64,000 nt of DNA from Spinacia oleracea (Eukaryota > Streptophyta > Magnoliopsida > Caryophyllales > Amaranthaceae): contig NC_079491.1 of NCBI RefSeq assembly GCF_020520425.1, positions 9,287,143-9,351,142 on the forward strand, read 5' to 3'. Positions 11,176 to 22,944 of the stretch are shown here, piece after piece; position 1 is the stretch's first letter, and each line of letters begins with the position of its first letter. Made by a program: the position numbers and the translations under genes. The notes beneath the pieces are model-generated. The model did no database searches, was not told where the DNA came from, and saw only the letters and a list, made by a program, of their open reading frames with translations.

Positions 11176-13740
11176 ATGGCGGCTTCCGTAGAGAAGTTTC
11201 ATTGCCCTTTTGTGGGTCTTAGCGGGTGCCAGGATGGAGGTGGGCGTGGTTTGGTGAGGAGTTCTCTGATCACTCACTTACGTGATCGTCATTGTTGCAC
11301 TGGTGTGCGGGATGTAACCCGTCATTCCCTTACTACCAATTTGCAGGTTTTTACTACGGCTGAGGTGACCTTTCGTCGTATGGGAATTTGGCTATGTGGA
11401 GATTGTTTCAAGACGCATACTCATCGTATTAGGTGTCGACATGGCAGTGGTTCTGGTATGGTTTTTGTGGACCCACCTGATTCTGGGGATGGTACTATTC
11501 GCTTTACTCTCTACGGTATTCAAAAACCACAAGCTCCTGCTTCCGAGCTGTCTACTTCTGTTGCGCCTCGAGAACATCATTTTTCTTTTGATGTTGCTCT
11601 TCTAAACACTTTATGGTCCAAGCGGCTGCGTTCTGTGAAATCCATCCCTCCCAAATGTCGTTTGGGTTTTTCGCGAGTTCTGAAAGGGGCGCTTGATAAG
11701 GTGATTTGCAGACCAGATGACATTGCTTGTTGGGTTCAGTTGCTCGTGTTACCTCTTTGTGTCCTCAAGACTTTTTCTCCACGAAGTAATCGTGAGTGTT
11801 CCTCCGGTGTTAGGCGGCGACAACAGGAAGAGAGTATCACCTCTGCTATTCGTTCTTGGGGTGTGCCTGGTGGTTCTGAGCAACTTGTCATAGACACATT
11901 GGCTAGTGTGTCTCCCCCTCTATTGGATGTTGACGGCGACCATGATTTGGCGGAGCGTAATATTAAGCAATGCAAGAGAAAGATTTCTGACGGTCACTAC
12001 ACTGCTGCCGTTAGGGTTCTTTCTTCCTCAGGTCTTGCCCCTTACAATGATGCTACTCTTGCAGATTTGCAAGCAAAGCACCCTTCCGTTCCGGTCCCTA
12101 CCTTACCGGATATCCCTGTTGATCATCACCTTATTGCTTCCTCCGCTGTTGTTTTGGAGCAGATTATGGGCTTTCCGCGTGGTACTTCGTGCGGTAGAGA
12201 TGGCTTGCGTGCTCAACACCTTTTGGATTGCTTGGGTGGTGCTGCTGTAGCTGTTTCTGATGAGTTGGTGGATGCTATCACTCAGGTTGTTAATCTCTTT
12301 CTTGCTGGAAAGTGTCCTGCTGAGCTTGGAGGATACATTGCTAGTGCTCCTCTTACGCCACTTATTAAGCCTGGTGGGGGTATTCGGCCTATTGCCGTGG
12401 GCACTATTTGGAGGCGCCTTGTTTCTAAGGTCGGGGCAGCTTTGATTGGTCCGCGTTTAGGAAGCTACTTTGGAGGTCTTCAGTTTGGAGTTGGGGTTCC
12501 AGCAGGTGGTGAGGCCATTCTCCATGCTGTCAATCGGTTGGTTGAGGCTCGTGGGGCTGATGTTGGCCTCTCTATGTTATTGGTGGATTTTCGGAATGCG
12601 TTCAATTTAGTTGATCGTTCGGCTTTGTTGCGTGAGGTACGGCTACATTGTCCTGCTCTTTCGCGTTGGGTTGAATTCTGCTACTCTTCTCCAGCGCGGC
12701 TGTATTATGGGGAGCATACCTTGTGGTCTTGTCAGGGTGTGCAGCAAGGGGATCCTCTTGGCCCTTTTCTTTTTTCTCTGGTTCTACATCCATTGGTGTG
12801 TCGAATCAGAGACTCATTTGATCTATCTCTTCAGGCTTGGTACTTGGACGATGGCACTATCGTTGGTGACACTTTGGTGGTTGGACAGGTCTTGGAGTTG
12901 ATTTTGGAGGAGGGTCCTCATTTAGGTCTCCATGTTAATGTTGAGACGACGGAGGTTTTCTGGCCTTCGGAGGACCCCCGCAGTCGTCTAGAGGGTGTCT
13001 TTCCTACGGATATTGCTCGTCCTGCGCTTGGTGTTAAGTTGCTTGGTGGCCCAGTCAGTACGGATTCCTCTTTTTGTAAGGAGTTGGTTTCGCAGCGTGT
13101 GTCGAAGGCTGTTGTGTTGATGGATGCTGTAGCCAAGCTTAATGATCCCCAGTGTGAGTTGTTGCTTCTTCGTGCGTGTACTGGAGTTTCTAAACTCTAC
13201 TTTGCTATGCGCACTTGTCCGCCTCATCTTTTCGAAGCGGGCCAATTATCCTTTGATGTGGCTCTGCGGGCTTCTTTAGAGCGCATCGTGACTGCTTCGG
13301 GACCTGGGTTCGGTGACTGGCAATGGCGCCTTTCCACCTTGCCTTATTCTTATGGAGGATTGGGTGTTTATTCAGCTGGTGATGTTCGGCATTATGCTTT
13401 TCTTGCATCCCGTTTGCAGTCTTCTGGTTTGCAGGATTCGCTTCTTCGGCTTTCAGGTGTTGATGGTCCGGGACCGGCCTTTGACGATGCTCTTGGTCTT
13501 TTCAATAGGACCGTGGAGACCGACCTTATGCGTAGCCCTAGTGAGATCGCTGCCCCCAGACTCATGAAGAAATTGGCAGACATATATTTCACGAAGGTTA
13601 CTGCTGAGGCGGAATCCGCCTACTCCTTATCTTCGCGTCTTGTTGCCCTATGGAAATCACAGCAGGGGGATCATTCCTCGGCTTGGTTGCGGGCAGTCCC
13701 CATCTCGGGGTTAGGCCAGACTATGAACGGTAAGACTTAT
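11176..13740 (+). CDS. Non-LTR retrotransposon protein, N-terminal and reverse transcriptase part
   Basis: This part covers 855 codons from MAASVEKF. Residues 8-45 hold a cysteine pair and an HLRDRH pair resembling a C2H2 finger, and a second Cys/His cluster (CGDCFKTHTHRIRCRH) follows. Reverse transcriptase motifs occur in order: GRDGLRAQHL, TPLIKPGGGIRPIAVG, LLVDFRNAFNLVDRS (motif A), GVQQGDPLGPFLFSL (motif B) and YLDD at about residues 556-559 (motif C, YLDD where many LINEs have YADD). Thumb and linker regions follow. The open frame is interrupted by the LTR of the inserted Ty3 element and continues at 25721. I recognise the family from plant proteins annotated only as reverse-transcriptase-domain proteins. 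Confidence 0.85.
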
Positions 13741-16511
13741 TGTAATCCCCCGTAATTTTATTATATTTTAATTATATACTTTAACGTATATTTAATATAT
13801 TTAAATGTAAATTTACGAATTTTAGAAATGAATATGTAATTGAAATATAATTATGTTATTACATTTTGAATATTTTAAATGATTTACGAAATCAAATGTA
13901 TTTTTGAATTTTACGTTGAAACGAATTCGGATTTTGAAATCACGTTCTATTGGAATTAGAAAGCAAATCCTAAATACTATTCCTAGCCCAATTGGGCAAA
14001 GCCCAAACCAACAAAACCCATATGACCATACTCCTTTCTCTTTTCTAATTCATGTAAAACAAAAATAAAACCCTATTCTCTTTCTCCTTCCTCATTCACG
14101 TGAAACATCAACAAAAAAAAAAGAAAAGAAACAAAGCTCTTCATCCTCTCGACACAGCAGCCCCAGCAACCACCTCCTCGCCGCGGCTCCTCCCTCGACG
14201 CCGGTGAGTCCTTCTCCCTCTCATTCGATCTCTCCTCCCCTTGTTCTTTCTTTCTTTTCTTTTCGTTCCTTTTCCCTCTGTTTTCGTAGCTTAGCCTTGT
14301 CAATTTCGCAGCACCACCGCGCCCAGCCACCGTCGCCGTGAATTTCTGCCGCGCCCAGCCACCGTCGCCGGTGAACACCCCTGCCGCGAGCCACCGCCGT
14401 CCAGCCCTTCTCTCTCTCCTTAATCCTTGGTTATTTCTTAAACCCTAAGTAACTAATTATTTTAAATTAAAGCTTGTTAATTTAGATTATGTTCTTAAAT
14501 TAAATTTGTAATTTTTATGGTAAATATGATTTTCAGATTTGATGTTGAGATTAAAAAACGAATTAATTTTCAGTTTTGATTAATTAAATATTGAGTTAGG
14601 GTTTATTCATGATGTATTAGTTTGAATTAAGTTTCTTGAATTAAAGTTAGAAGTTTTGTGATTTAAGTTATAAATTTCAGATTTTTGCAAATTATATAAT
14701 AAAGTTATTAATTCTCAGATTATCAAATTACTTTGAAATATTAATTTGGATTGTTTAAAGTACGAAATTCAAGGTTTTTATGAGTTTTAATCATGATAGG
14801 TTGAGTATGGATTATTGAATTGGTTGTTTTGAGATACTAGGAACGTAGATTGACCTTGGTGAAGCTTTTCAAATGAATTAATGTTGCTGAAAATTTAGAG
14901 TACGATGTTTGCAAAGTTTTCAACGAATTTCAATCACTGGTTCAATAACTATGATGCTAGGAAATCAAATGTTTAAGTTTTGATATTGGGGAGAGCTCTA
15001 AATATGTTTAGGATGCATTTAGAATGCTTTATTATGGTTACCAATGATTAGAAATTGATTGGTATTACTCGTTGGTTGTTTTAGGCGGAGAATTCTCTTT
15101 AGGCGACTTTTGAAAGTGTTAAGGTGGCCTATCAGTTTGTTTACACAAGGTACGTACATACCTGTGTGCTTGGAATGTGTGCTAATTGATGAAACCATGT
15201 TGAATCTTGTTGTTGAACTTGGTTATGTTGATATTATTGTTGAACTTGGTGATGTTGATATTATGGACGAACTGAGTTATATTGAATGTGCATGTTTAGT
15301 ATTGTTGGACAAACTTATTGAACTTATTTTGCACTATAAGAACTGTAACATGTTAGTATGGATGTTTGATACAAACATGTTGGTTGGGAACACTAGATTA
15401 TTCTATATGATTGGGTTGGATCAATTGGTTGTTGTTCCCTTTCTATCTTTTCACTACTTTATAAGGGCGGAGGACCTTGTTTAGTAAGTTGAAACTTTAT
15501 GCCTATATACAGGGTTGCTCATGGTTAAAGGAAAGGTTGGTTAAGTTGGAATGAGTCTTGATTGATGCTTTTATGATCACTTACTTAATTCCAAGATAAA
15601 AACAGTTGTGAACAAGTGTGAATTGTCTGTCTTATGTAATGGTTGAGTCATAACAGAATCTCAATTTGTAAATCATGTAAAGTGAAACTGAATAGCAATA
15701 ACTTTAGACTGTGCACGTCTGAAGTGACGGACAAACAGGAGTTGGGGTTCATGGTGGTAGCCCATGGCCTTTTCTGGGACCGGATTGATCACCGTGTCCT
15801 ATTTTTATTTAAACGTTCCTCGATATCGCAGGTCACTGAGGTTACGGAGTCGCGCCCGTACCTCGTCTTCCTTAGTGAAGACTTCTGGATGGTCAACTCG
15901 GTCCATTGTCTATTTCAACTAAAATAATATTATGGTTATTAAGCCTAGCTTAGTCTAGTCAAGTATAATCGTCAATTTATTATGTTTGTCTGTCCTTACT
16001 TATACTTACTAGTATCATGTTAGGGTTGTTGGTTTGATAGTATCATGCTAGGATTGTTGTTGTTTTAGTATGTAGTACTCAGCTTTGCTGATTACGTGCT
16101 TTGTTTGTGTGTGTTGATCATGGCTATGCCTTATTGATCCTGTGATGACCCATCTTTGGTGAGCAGTCTCTAAGGATCAATAAGCGTTGCCCATCTACAG
16201 GTTTGAAGATGATGCATCATTGAGATCGGGATTAGAGAGCTTGTAGTTCTATTCGTTTAATTAAGTGATTTAATTTGTTAACTTGGATTTGAAATTTGTC
16301 GTACTATTCGTATTTCCTTAATTCAGTTAATTGGTTTGGACCTAATATGTAATAGATTATTTATGAACCTAAAAGTTAGTTTTATGTTTTCCGCTGCAAA
16401 ATTCTGAATAAGCCGTAACGTTTTCACACGGGCGATAATACTTTGATAATTCCCTACAGTTATATTTAAAAAGAGGTTATTTTAGAAAATGGGAATTGTC
16501 GGGGTGTTACA
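13741..16511 (+). repeat. 5' LTR of the Ty3 element
   Basis: It begins TGTAATCCCCC and ends GGGTGTTACA, 2771 bp long, and is almost identical to the copy at 22945-25715. Within it is a pyrimidine-rich, GC-richer segment (about 14060-14430), the likely transcribed leader. Short open frames inside the LTR have no recognisable domain. Confidence 0.95.
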
Positions 16512-16744
16512 AAGTGGTATTTTTGAGCTAAAGGTTTTACTGACATTTCGTGTCTACCTTTTATATCTTAGGCGCCTAACCAACTAATTAGTTATGTAAA
16601 AGTAATTTCACACTAGTGAATAAATTTAAAGTTATTAGCTAGAAATGTTTGAATTTATTTTAATATTGACTCTTGAATCGTGCTTTGAAATACGTTTTTA
16701 TGCGAATAAATGTATTTCGATTCTTTTGAAATTTAAATTAATAT

Positions 16745-16862
16745 TTCAAAAAAAAAAAAAATAAAAAAAAAAAAATAAAAAAAAAAAAATTTACTGCTGC
16801 TGCTGCTACAGTACCGTGAAAAAAAAAAAAAAAAAAAAAAAATAATAATAATAATAATAACT
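16745..16862. repeat. A-rich tract and microsatellites inside the Ty3 leader
   Basis: Long A runs with single T interruptions, a short CTG run, another A run and a TAA repeat follow one another between the 5' LTR and the first internal reading frame. Confidence 0.8.
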
Positions 16863-17189
16863 ATTTAATTATTTATCGTTTAATAATTATTCTTTTAATC
16901 AATCTAATTCTTATAAATCATTCTTGTTTATCCTTTTATGCTTCAATGTTTCATATACTATGATTATTTTGAGAGTTGGGTAGTATAGGAAAGGGCATAT
17001 AGAATAGAAGCATTGTGCATGCATTATGTCAACATGATTGTAATTTCTCTACCTGCTAACTGTCGTGTCTTTCCTATGCATTGCGATTGATATATATTCT
17101 TACTTATTGTGTATTGTGGGATCATACGGTAAGTGAGAGTACTAATTACTAACATAGAAACTATGTTTAATTGTTATAGATCACTAATC

Positions 17190-17729
17190 ATGTCTGGCAT
17201 ACAAGGAAATAGAATAGGGAGCAATTCTAACCCTATTGTTCTAAGCGATGATGAAAATGAAATGGATTACGAGTCTGACATTAACAGTTACACCAGCCAT
17301 GAACTTGTTCTGCGTCGAGTTTTAAGAGCAGGAGAACCTGATAGTGATGATGAAGCCCTTCGTGAATTTGATCGTGCTAGAGGGCAAACTAGGGTCGATA
17401 TTTATCAAGCTGTTTTGAGACCTGAAAGCGATTCGGAGCCTGAGTTTGAGCATGAAATTGGGTTTGAGTTCGAACAAGAATTTGAGTTTGAGTTCGAACA
17501 TGAATTAGAGGTTGAACCTGAGTTTGAGTTTGAGCCCGAACATGAACCTGAACCTGAGCCTGAGCCAGAGGAAGCTAATCATCAATTTCAAGGTCTACGA
17601 AGATCCTCTAGGCCAAGAAAAGAAGCTTATTATTTTGATATGGATGACGATGATGAACTTAAATATGAGCTATTCACCCTAGAAGGTTATAGCGAGTCAA
17701 AGGACAAGTCTGATGATGTTTCCCTTTAG
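17190..17729 (+). CDS. Extra acidic reading frame upstream of gag in the Ty3 element
   Basis: About 180 residues from MSGIQGNR lie between the 5' LTR and gag on the sense strand. The product is strongly acidic, with aspartate/glutamate-rich stretches and repeated glutamate-phenylalanine and glutamate-proline pairs, then a short basic patch (RRSSRPRKE). No known domain is recognised. It is a part of the element, not a host gene. Whether it is translated is unknown. Confidence 0.55.
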   Translation: MSGIQGNRIGSNSNPIVLSDDENEMDYESDINSYTSHELVLRRVLRAGEPDSDDEALREFDRARGQTRVDIYQAVLRPESDSEPEFEHEIGFEFEQEFEFEFEHELEVEPEFEFEPEHEPEPEPEPEEANHQFQGLRRSSRPRKEAYYFDMDDDDELKYELFTLEGYSESKDKSDDVSL

Positions 17730-18127
17730 CTTTGCTTACATATTTAGTTGTGTGTGAGAAAAATGTTGGTCAATCCGCCCAACCATAGTTATGTTTATAT
17801 CGTAGAACCTTTTTACTTTATTTTGAGAACAGGTGTGTGTTAATATTTAGGATTGTTATTGACATTCTTCTGAGGAATAAAAGCTAGATTATTGACTATC
17901 TAAAAGATCAGAGTTTTACGGGCACGCAAGGGGAATGTTTTCTTTTTTATTCTAACTTATTATTCGTGATGATTGAAGTTATTCCTTGTCTCTCAGTTGA
18001 ATGTTTTGCATGATTGTTCATTTCGTGTGCATTTTGAATGTTAATGTGATATTGCATTGCTAGAGGATAATGTAAGTAAAGTTTGGAACCTGAATTAGAG
18101 CATATAAATTTCAGGTCGCGCTCTAGG

Positions 18128-21100
18128 ATGGCCAATAATAGTGACCTAGCTGCTGCTATTCGCCTCTTGGCGGAAAAACTAACCCAGGAAAGAACTGAGC
18201 GTCCCGATTCTGCAGGGGACATGTTTGAAAGGCTTGCGAAAGTTAAGCCACCATACTTTAAGGGGCAGGCAGACCCCACCTTCCTTGAAAACTGGATCAG
18301 GGAATTTGAGAAACTATTTGGGGCGGTAAACTGTCCTGAGCATATGAAAGTAGGCCAAGCTGTCCTCTACCTGAAAGATGAGGCCGACCTTTGGTGGAGG
18401 GAAAATGGGACTAGACTAAGCGCTGCTGAGGGATTCAATTGGGATTCTTTTATTGTTGCTTTGAGGGGGAAGTTTTATCCTCCTTTTATGAGGAAGCAGA
18501 AAGCCCAAGAATTTATCAACCTTAGGATGGGGAATATGGCCATTGCTGAATACTACAGTAAGTTTATAGCCTTGTCGAGGTTTGCACCTGAGGTGGTAGC
18601 TACTGAGGAACTAAAGGCTCAGAGGTTTGAGCAAGGGTTAACCGATGAGATCCAACTGGGATTAGGCGGGGAAACCTTTACGTCCTTAGACATTGTTTAT
18701 GGGAGAGCTGCTCATATCTATGGCCTTCAGACCAGGAGAGACAAAAAGAATATTGTTGTTGGGGATAAAAGGAAAGAGTTTAATGCTGGGGGAAGTCAGG
18801 GGAACTTCAAAAGGAATAGAAATGGGAATGGTAATGGTAATGGTAATGGTAATGGTAAATTCCAGGGAAGAAACAACCAGGGGAATAACTATAACAACAG
18901 AAACCAAACTGACAGAGTGTACCACTGCAAGAGGTGCAACAACAACCACCCTGGGAAGGATTGTAAGGGGGAATTGGTAATTTGCAACTATTGTCATAAG
19001 AAGGGACATAGGGAGTTTGAGTGCTTCACAAAGCAGAAGAGAGAGCAGAATGGTAGTGGGAGTAGTAACCAAGGGAAACCAGGTTTTAACCATTCGGGGA
19101 ACCAAAGTTCGAAGCCTGCTGGGGCACCAAACAACCAGGGAAACCAAAACAAACCTGCCAATGGAAGCAACAATAACAACAAGGCTCCCGGAAAGCTGTT
19201 CGTAATGAGTAGAAATGAAGCTGAACGTTCTGCAGACGTAGTTTCGGGTACTTTCTCTATCAACTCCTTACCTGTTAAAACATTGTTTGATTCAGGGGCA
19301 ACATATTCTTTTATTTCGACCTCTATTGTTAAAAATTTGAAGTTAGTAGATTTTGAGGCAATTGATTTACCTGTTAGTATGCCTAATGGTGCAACAATAA
19401 GGTGTACAAAATTATTTAAGAACTTGCCTTTGAAGATAAAAGATTGCACTTTTCCATCTAATTTGATAGAATTTAGTTTGGGGGACCTAAATGTGATTCT
19501 GGGGATGGATTGGCTAAGCTTATACAAGGCCAGGATAGATTGCGAGATTCAGAAAGTAAGCCTAAAGAACCCTACTGGGAAATCAATATCATATAGACGT
19601 TTTGGGAAGTCTAGGAACTTTGGGGTGATCTCCGCATTACAAGTGAGGAAACTGATCAATAAAGGGTGTGAACTATTTTTCTGTAGTGTCCAAGATGTGA
19701 GTAAGAAAGTTGGGGTAAAGATAGAGGATGTCCCAATCGTAAGAGAATTTGTAGATGTATTCCCGGATGAGATTCCGGGTATGCCACCGGCTAGAACCCT
19801 TGAATTTACCATAGAGTTAAATCCCGGAACTGCACCTATATCCAAAGCACCTTATAGGATGGCACCCCCAGAAATGAGTGAGTTAAAGACACAATTGCAG
19901 GATTTGTTCGACAAGGGGTACATTAGGCCTAGTGCATCACCATGGGGAGCTCCAGTATTGTTTGTCAAAAAGAAAGATGGGAGTATGCGGCTATGTATTG
20001 ATTATAGGGAGTTGAACAACGTAACAATCAAAAACAAATATCCTTTGCCTAGGATAGATGACCTGTTTGACCAGTTGAACGGGGCAAGTGTATTCTCAAA
20101 GATTGATTTGCGTTCGGGATATCACCAATTGAGGGTAGCTGAAAAAGACATTCCTAAGACTGCATTTAGGACTCGTTATGGTCATTACGAGTTTACAGTA
20201 ATGCCTTTTGGGTTAACCAATGCACCCGCCATCTTTATGGATCTGATGAATAGGATTTTCCATGAGTTCCTAGATAAGTTTGTGGTGGTATTCATTGATG
20301 ATATTCTGATCTATTCGAGGAATGAAAAGGAACATGACGAACATTTGAGGGTTATCTTGGAGACGCTTAGGAAAAACCAGTTGTATGCAAAGTTCTCTAA
20401 GTGCGAGTTCCGTCTGGAAAAGGTAGCATTTTTGGGGCATTATGTGTCAAAGGAAGGAGTCTCTGTAGATCCTGCCAAGATTCAAGCTGTGAGTGAGTGG
20501 CCTACCCCGAAGAATGTGTCTGATATTCGGAGTTTCTTAGGTCTAGCTGGGTATTATAGGAGATTTGTGAGAGATTTCTCAAAAATAGCAAGACCCATGA
20601 CCAACTTGATGAAGAAAGAATCAAAATTTGAGTGGAGCGAAAAATGTGAGGAAGCCTTCCAAATTCTCAAAGAACGTTTAACCTCAGCACCTGTTTTAAC
20701 CTTGCCTGATGGGAATGAAGGGTTTGAGGTATATAGTGATGCGTCGAAGAATGGGTTGGGGTGTGTATTACAGCAAAATGGGAAGGTGATTGCGTATGCG
20801 TCGCGTCAATTAAAACCATATGAGGCTAATTACCCTACCCACGATCTAGAGCTAGCTGCGATTGTTTTCGCTTTGAAAATTTGGAGACATTACCTCTATG
20901 GGGCAACATGTAAGATCTTCACAGACCACAAAAGCCTAAAATACATTTTCACCCAGAAAGATCTCAACATGAGACAAAGAAGATGGTTAGAGTTGATCAA
21001 GGACTATGATTTGAACATCCAGTACCATGAGGGGAAAGCAAACGTAGTTGCCGATGCATTGAGTAGGAAATCTAGCCATAGTATGAATGTCTTGATAGTG

Positions 21101-22663
21101 CCTGAAGAGTTGTGTCGAGACATGCAGAGACTTAGCCTGGAAATAGTAAACCCTGGGGAAACCAAAGCAAAACTGAGTGCATTATCATTGGGGTTGTCTA
21201 TATTCGAGGAGATTAGAGAAAGTCAAGCTGGGGATGAGTGCCTAGAGAGAATCAAAGAAAAGATGGGTCAAGGGAAAGAAGTGGATTTCAAGATTCATGA
21301 AGATGGTAGTTTGAGGTTCAAAGGGAGATGGTGCGTACCACAAAAGTGTGAAGAACTCAAGAGACGTCTTATGGATGAGGGGCATAATACTCCATACTCT
21401 GTGCACCCTGGGGGTGACAAGTTGTACAAAGACCTGAAACAAATCTATTGGTGGCCTAATATGAAACGGGAAGTTGCTGAGTTTGTGTCTAGATGCCTAA
21501 CCTGTCAGAAAGTCAAAATAGACCACAAAAGACCCATGGGGAAAGTTCAACCTTTAGAAGTGCCTGGATGGAAGTGGGATTCCATTTCTATGGATTTTGT
21601 TACTGCCTTTCCTAGATCAAAGAACGGAAATGATACCATTTGGGTGATTGTGGATCGTCTAACAAAATCAGCCGTGTTTATTCCGATTAAAGAGACTTGG
21701 AAAAAGAAACAGCTTGCAAGGACATACATTAAGCATGTAGTGAGGTTGCATGGGGTCCCAACCGATATTATCTCAGACCGTGACTCAAGATTCCTCTCGA
21801 AATTTTGGCAAAAAGTCCAGTTGAACCTTGGGACAACTTTGAAAATGAGCACTGCTTTCCACCCTGCAACCGATGGTCAGACTGAGAGAACTAACCAAAC
21901 TATGGAAGATATGTTGAGGGCTTGTGCAATTGACTTTAAGGGTAGTTGGGAAGACCATCTAGACTTGATCGAATTTTCATACAACAATAGCTACCACGCA
22001 AGCATTAAGATGGCACCTTTTGAGGCACTATATGGGAGAAAATGTAGAAGTCCCACCTGCTGGAATGATTTCAGTGAAAATTTAGTCTTGGGAACGGAAT
22101 TCATTGAAGAGACTGTCAAGAATGTGAAAATAATTCAGGCTAGAATTCAAGCTGCCCAGGATAGGCAAAAGAGTTATGCTGATTTGAAAAGAAGAGATGA
22201 TGAATTTGCAGTAGGTGATAAAGTGTTCCTGAAAGTATCACCAACCAAGGGTGTGATGAGATTTGGGAAGAAGGGCAAGCTAAGTGCCAAGTATGTAGGC
22301 CCATATGAGATTCTGCAACGAATAGGGAAAGTAGCATACAAGTTAGCCTTGCCAATGGAGTTCGAAAAGATGCACGACGTGTTTCACATTTCCCAACTAA
22401 AGCGCTATATCCATGACGAGCGTCATATCTTAGAGCCTGAGAGAATCCAGATTGATAGTAGCCTCACATACGAAGAAAGGCCTGTGAAAATCCTTGATAG
22501 AAAAGTGCGTAGTACACGCAATAAGGACGTCAGCATAGTGAAAGTGCTTTGGTCGAACCACGAGTACGAAGAGGCAACGTGGGAAGCCGAAGATGACATG
22601 AAGATCAAGTATCCAGAGTTATTTTCTGAGGTGAGTTACGAGGGCGTAACTCGTTTTCTCTAA
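18128..22663 (+). CDS. gag-pol region of the Ty3 chromovirus
   Basis: A single frame carries the usual chromovirus parts in order: gag capsid-like domain, an asparagine/glycine-rich stretch, a CCHC zinc knuckle, an aspartic protease with a DSGA site, reverse transcriptase, RNase H, integrase with an HHCC-type N-terminal zinc domain, and a C-terminal chromodomain-like segment. The order protease-RT-RNaseH-integrase separates Ty3 from Copia. In this family gag and pol are commonly one frame. Confidence 0.93.
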   Translation: MANNSDLAAAIRLLAEKLTQERTERPDSAGDMFERLAKVKPPYFKGQADPTFLENWIREFEKLFGAVNCPEHMKVGQAVLYLKDEADLWWRENGTRLSAAEGFNWDSFIVALRGKFYPPFMRKQKAQEFINLRMGNMAIAEYYSKFIALSRFAPEVVATEELKAQRFEQGLTDEIQLGLGGETFTSLDIVYGRAAHIYGLQTRRDKKNIVVGDKRKEFNAGGSQGNFKRNRNGNGNGNGNGNGKFQGRNNQGNNYNNRNQTDRVYHCKRCNNNHPGKDCKGELVICNYCHKKGHREFECFTKQKREQNGSGSSNQGKPGFNHSGNQSSKPAGAPNNQGNQNKPANGSNNNNKAPGKLFVMSRNEAERSADVVSGTFSINSLPVKTLFDSGATYSFISTSIVKNLKLVDFEAIDLPVSMPNGATIRCTKLFKNLPLKIKDCTFPSNLIEFSLGDLNVILGMDWLSLYKARIDCEIQKVSLKNPTGKSISYRRFGKSRNFGVISALQVRKLINKGCELFFCSVQDVSKKVGVKIEDVPIVREFVDVFPDEIPGMPPARTLEFTIELNPGTAPISKAPYRMAPPEMSELKTQLQDLFDKGYIRPSASPWGAPVLFVKKKDGSMRLCIDYRELNNVTIKNKYPLPRIDDLFDQLNGASVFSKIDLRSGYHQLRVAEKDIPKTAFRTRYGHYEFTVMPFGLTNAPAIFMDLMNRIFHEFLDKFVVVFIDDILIYSRNEKEHDEHLRVILETLRKNQLYAKFSKCEFRLEKVAFLGHYVSKEGVSVDPAKIQAVSEWPTPKNVSDIRSFLGLAGYYRRFVRDFSKIARPMTNLMKKESKFEWSEKCEEAFQILKERLTSAPVLTLPDGNEGFEVYSDASKNGLGCVLQQNGKVIAYASRQLKPYEANYPTHDLELAAIVFALKIWRHYLYGATCKIFTDHKSLKYIFTQKDLNMRQRRWLELIKDYDLNIQYHEGKANVVADALSRKSSHSMNVLIVPEELCRDMQRLSLEIVNPGETKAKLSALSLGLSIFEEIRESQAGDECLERIKEKMGQGKEVDFKIHEDGSLRFKGRWCVPQKCEELKRRLMDEGHNTPYSVHPGGDKLYKDLKQIYWWPNMKREVAEFVSRCLTCQKVKIDHKRPMGKVQPLEVPGWKWDSISMDFVTAFPRSKNGNDTIWVIVDRLTKSAVFIPIKETWKKKQLARTYIKHVVRLHGVPTDIISDRDSRFLSKFWQKVQLNLGTTLKMSTAFHPATDGQTERTNQTMEDMLRACAIDFKGSWEDHLDLIEFSYNNSYHASIKMAPFEALYGRKCRSPTCWNDFSENLVLGTEFIEETVKNVKIIQARIQAAQDRQKSYADLKRRDDEFAVGDKVFLKVSPTKGVMRFGKKGKLSAKYVGPYEILQRIGKVAYKLALPMEFEKMHDVFHISQLKRYIHDERHILEPERIQIDSSLTYEERPVKILDRKVRSTRNKDVSIVKVLWSNHEYEEATWEAEDDMKIKYPELFSEVSYEGVTRFL

Positions 22664-22944
22664 GGGGGTAGAATGCGATAGAAATTCGCGCTTTTTACCT
22701 ATTTTTATGATATTTTATGCATTTTATGCTTATTTCTAGCAACCTTTACATGTTGATGCCAGTAAATAGACCTTCCGCATAAGAAAATGTGTTCTTGAGT
22801 ATTGCAAGTAACGCTTGGTTGGCAAAAGAGTGCACAAGAGTGGCACAAAGTACGAGTACAATTAGAATAAGTTGTGAAGTTTGGAAAAAAATGTGAATTT
22901 TCGTGTCAAGTTTCGGGACGAAACTTCTTTTAAGAGGGGTAGAT

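Noticed and set aside
11392-13592. Several antisense and shifted frames within the non-LTR reverse transcriptase gene
   Set aside because: Shadows of the real frame. None has a recognisable domain.
14073-15927. Open frames inside the 2.77-kb LTRs that recur in both LTRs
   Set aside because: They recur only because the LTRs are duplicates. No domain, and codon pattern is not gene-like.
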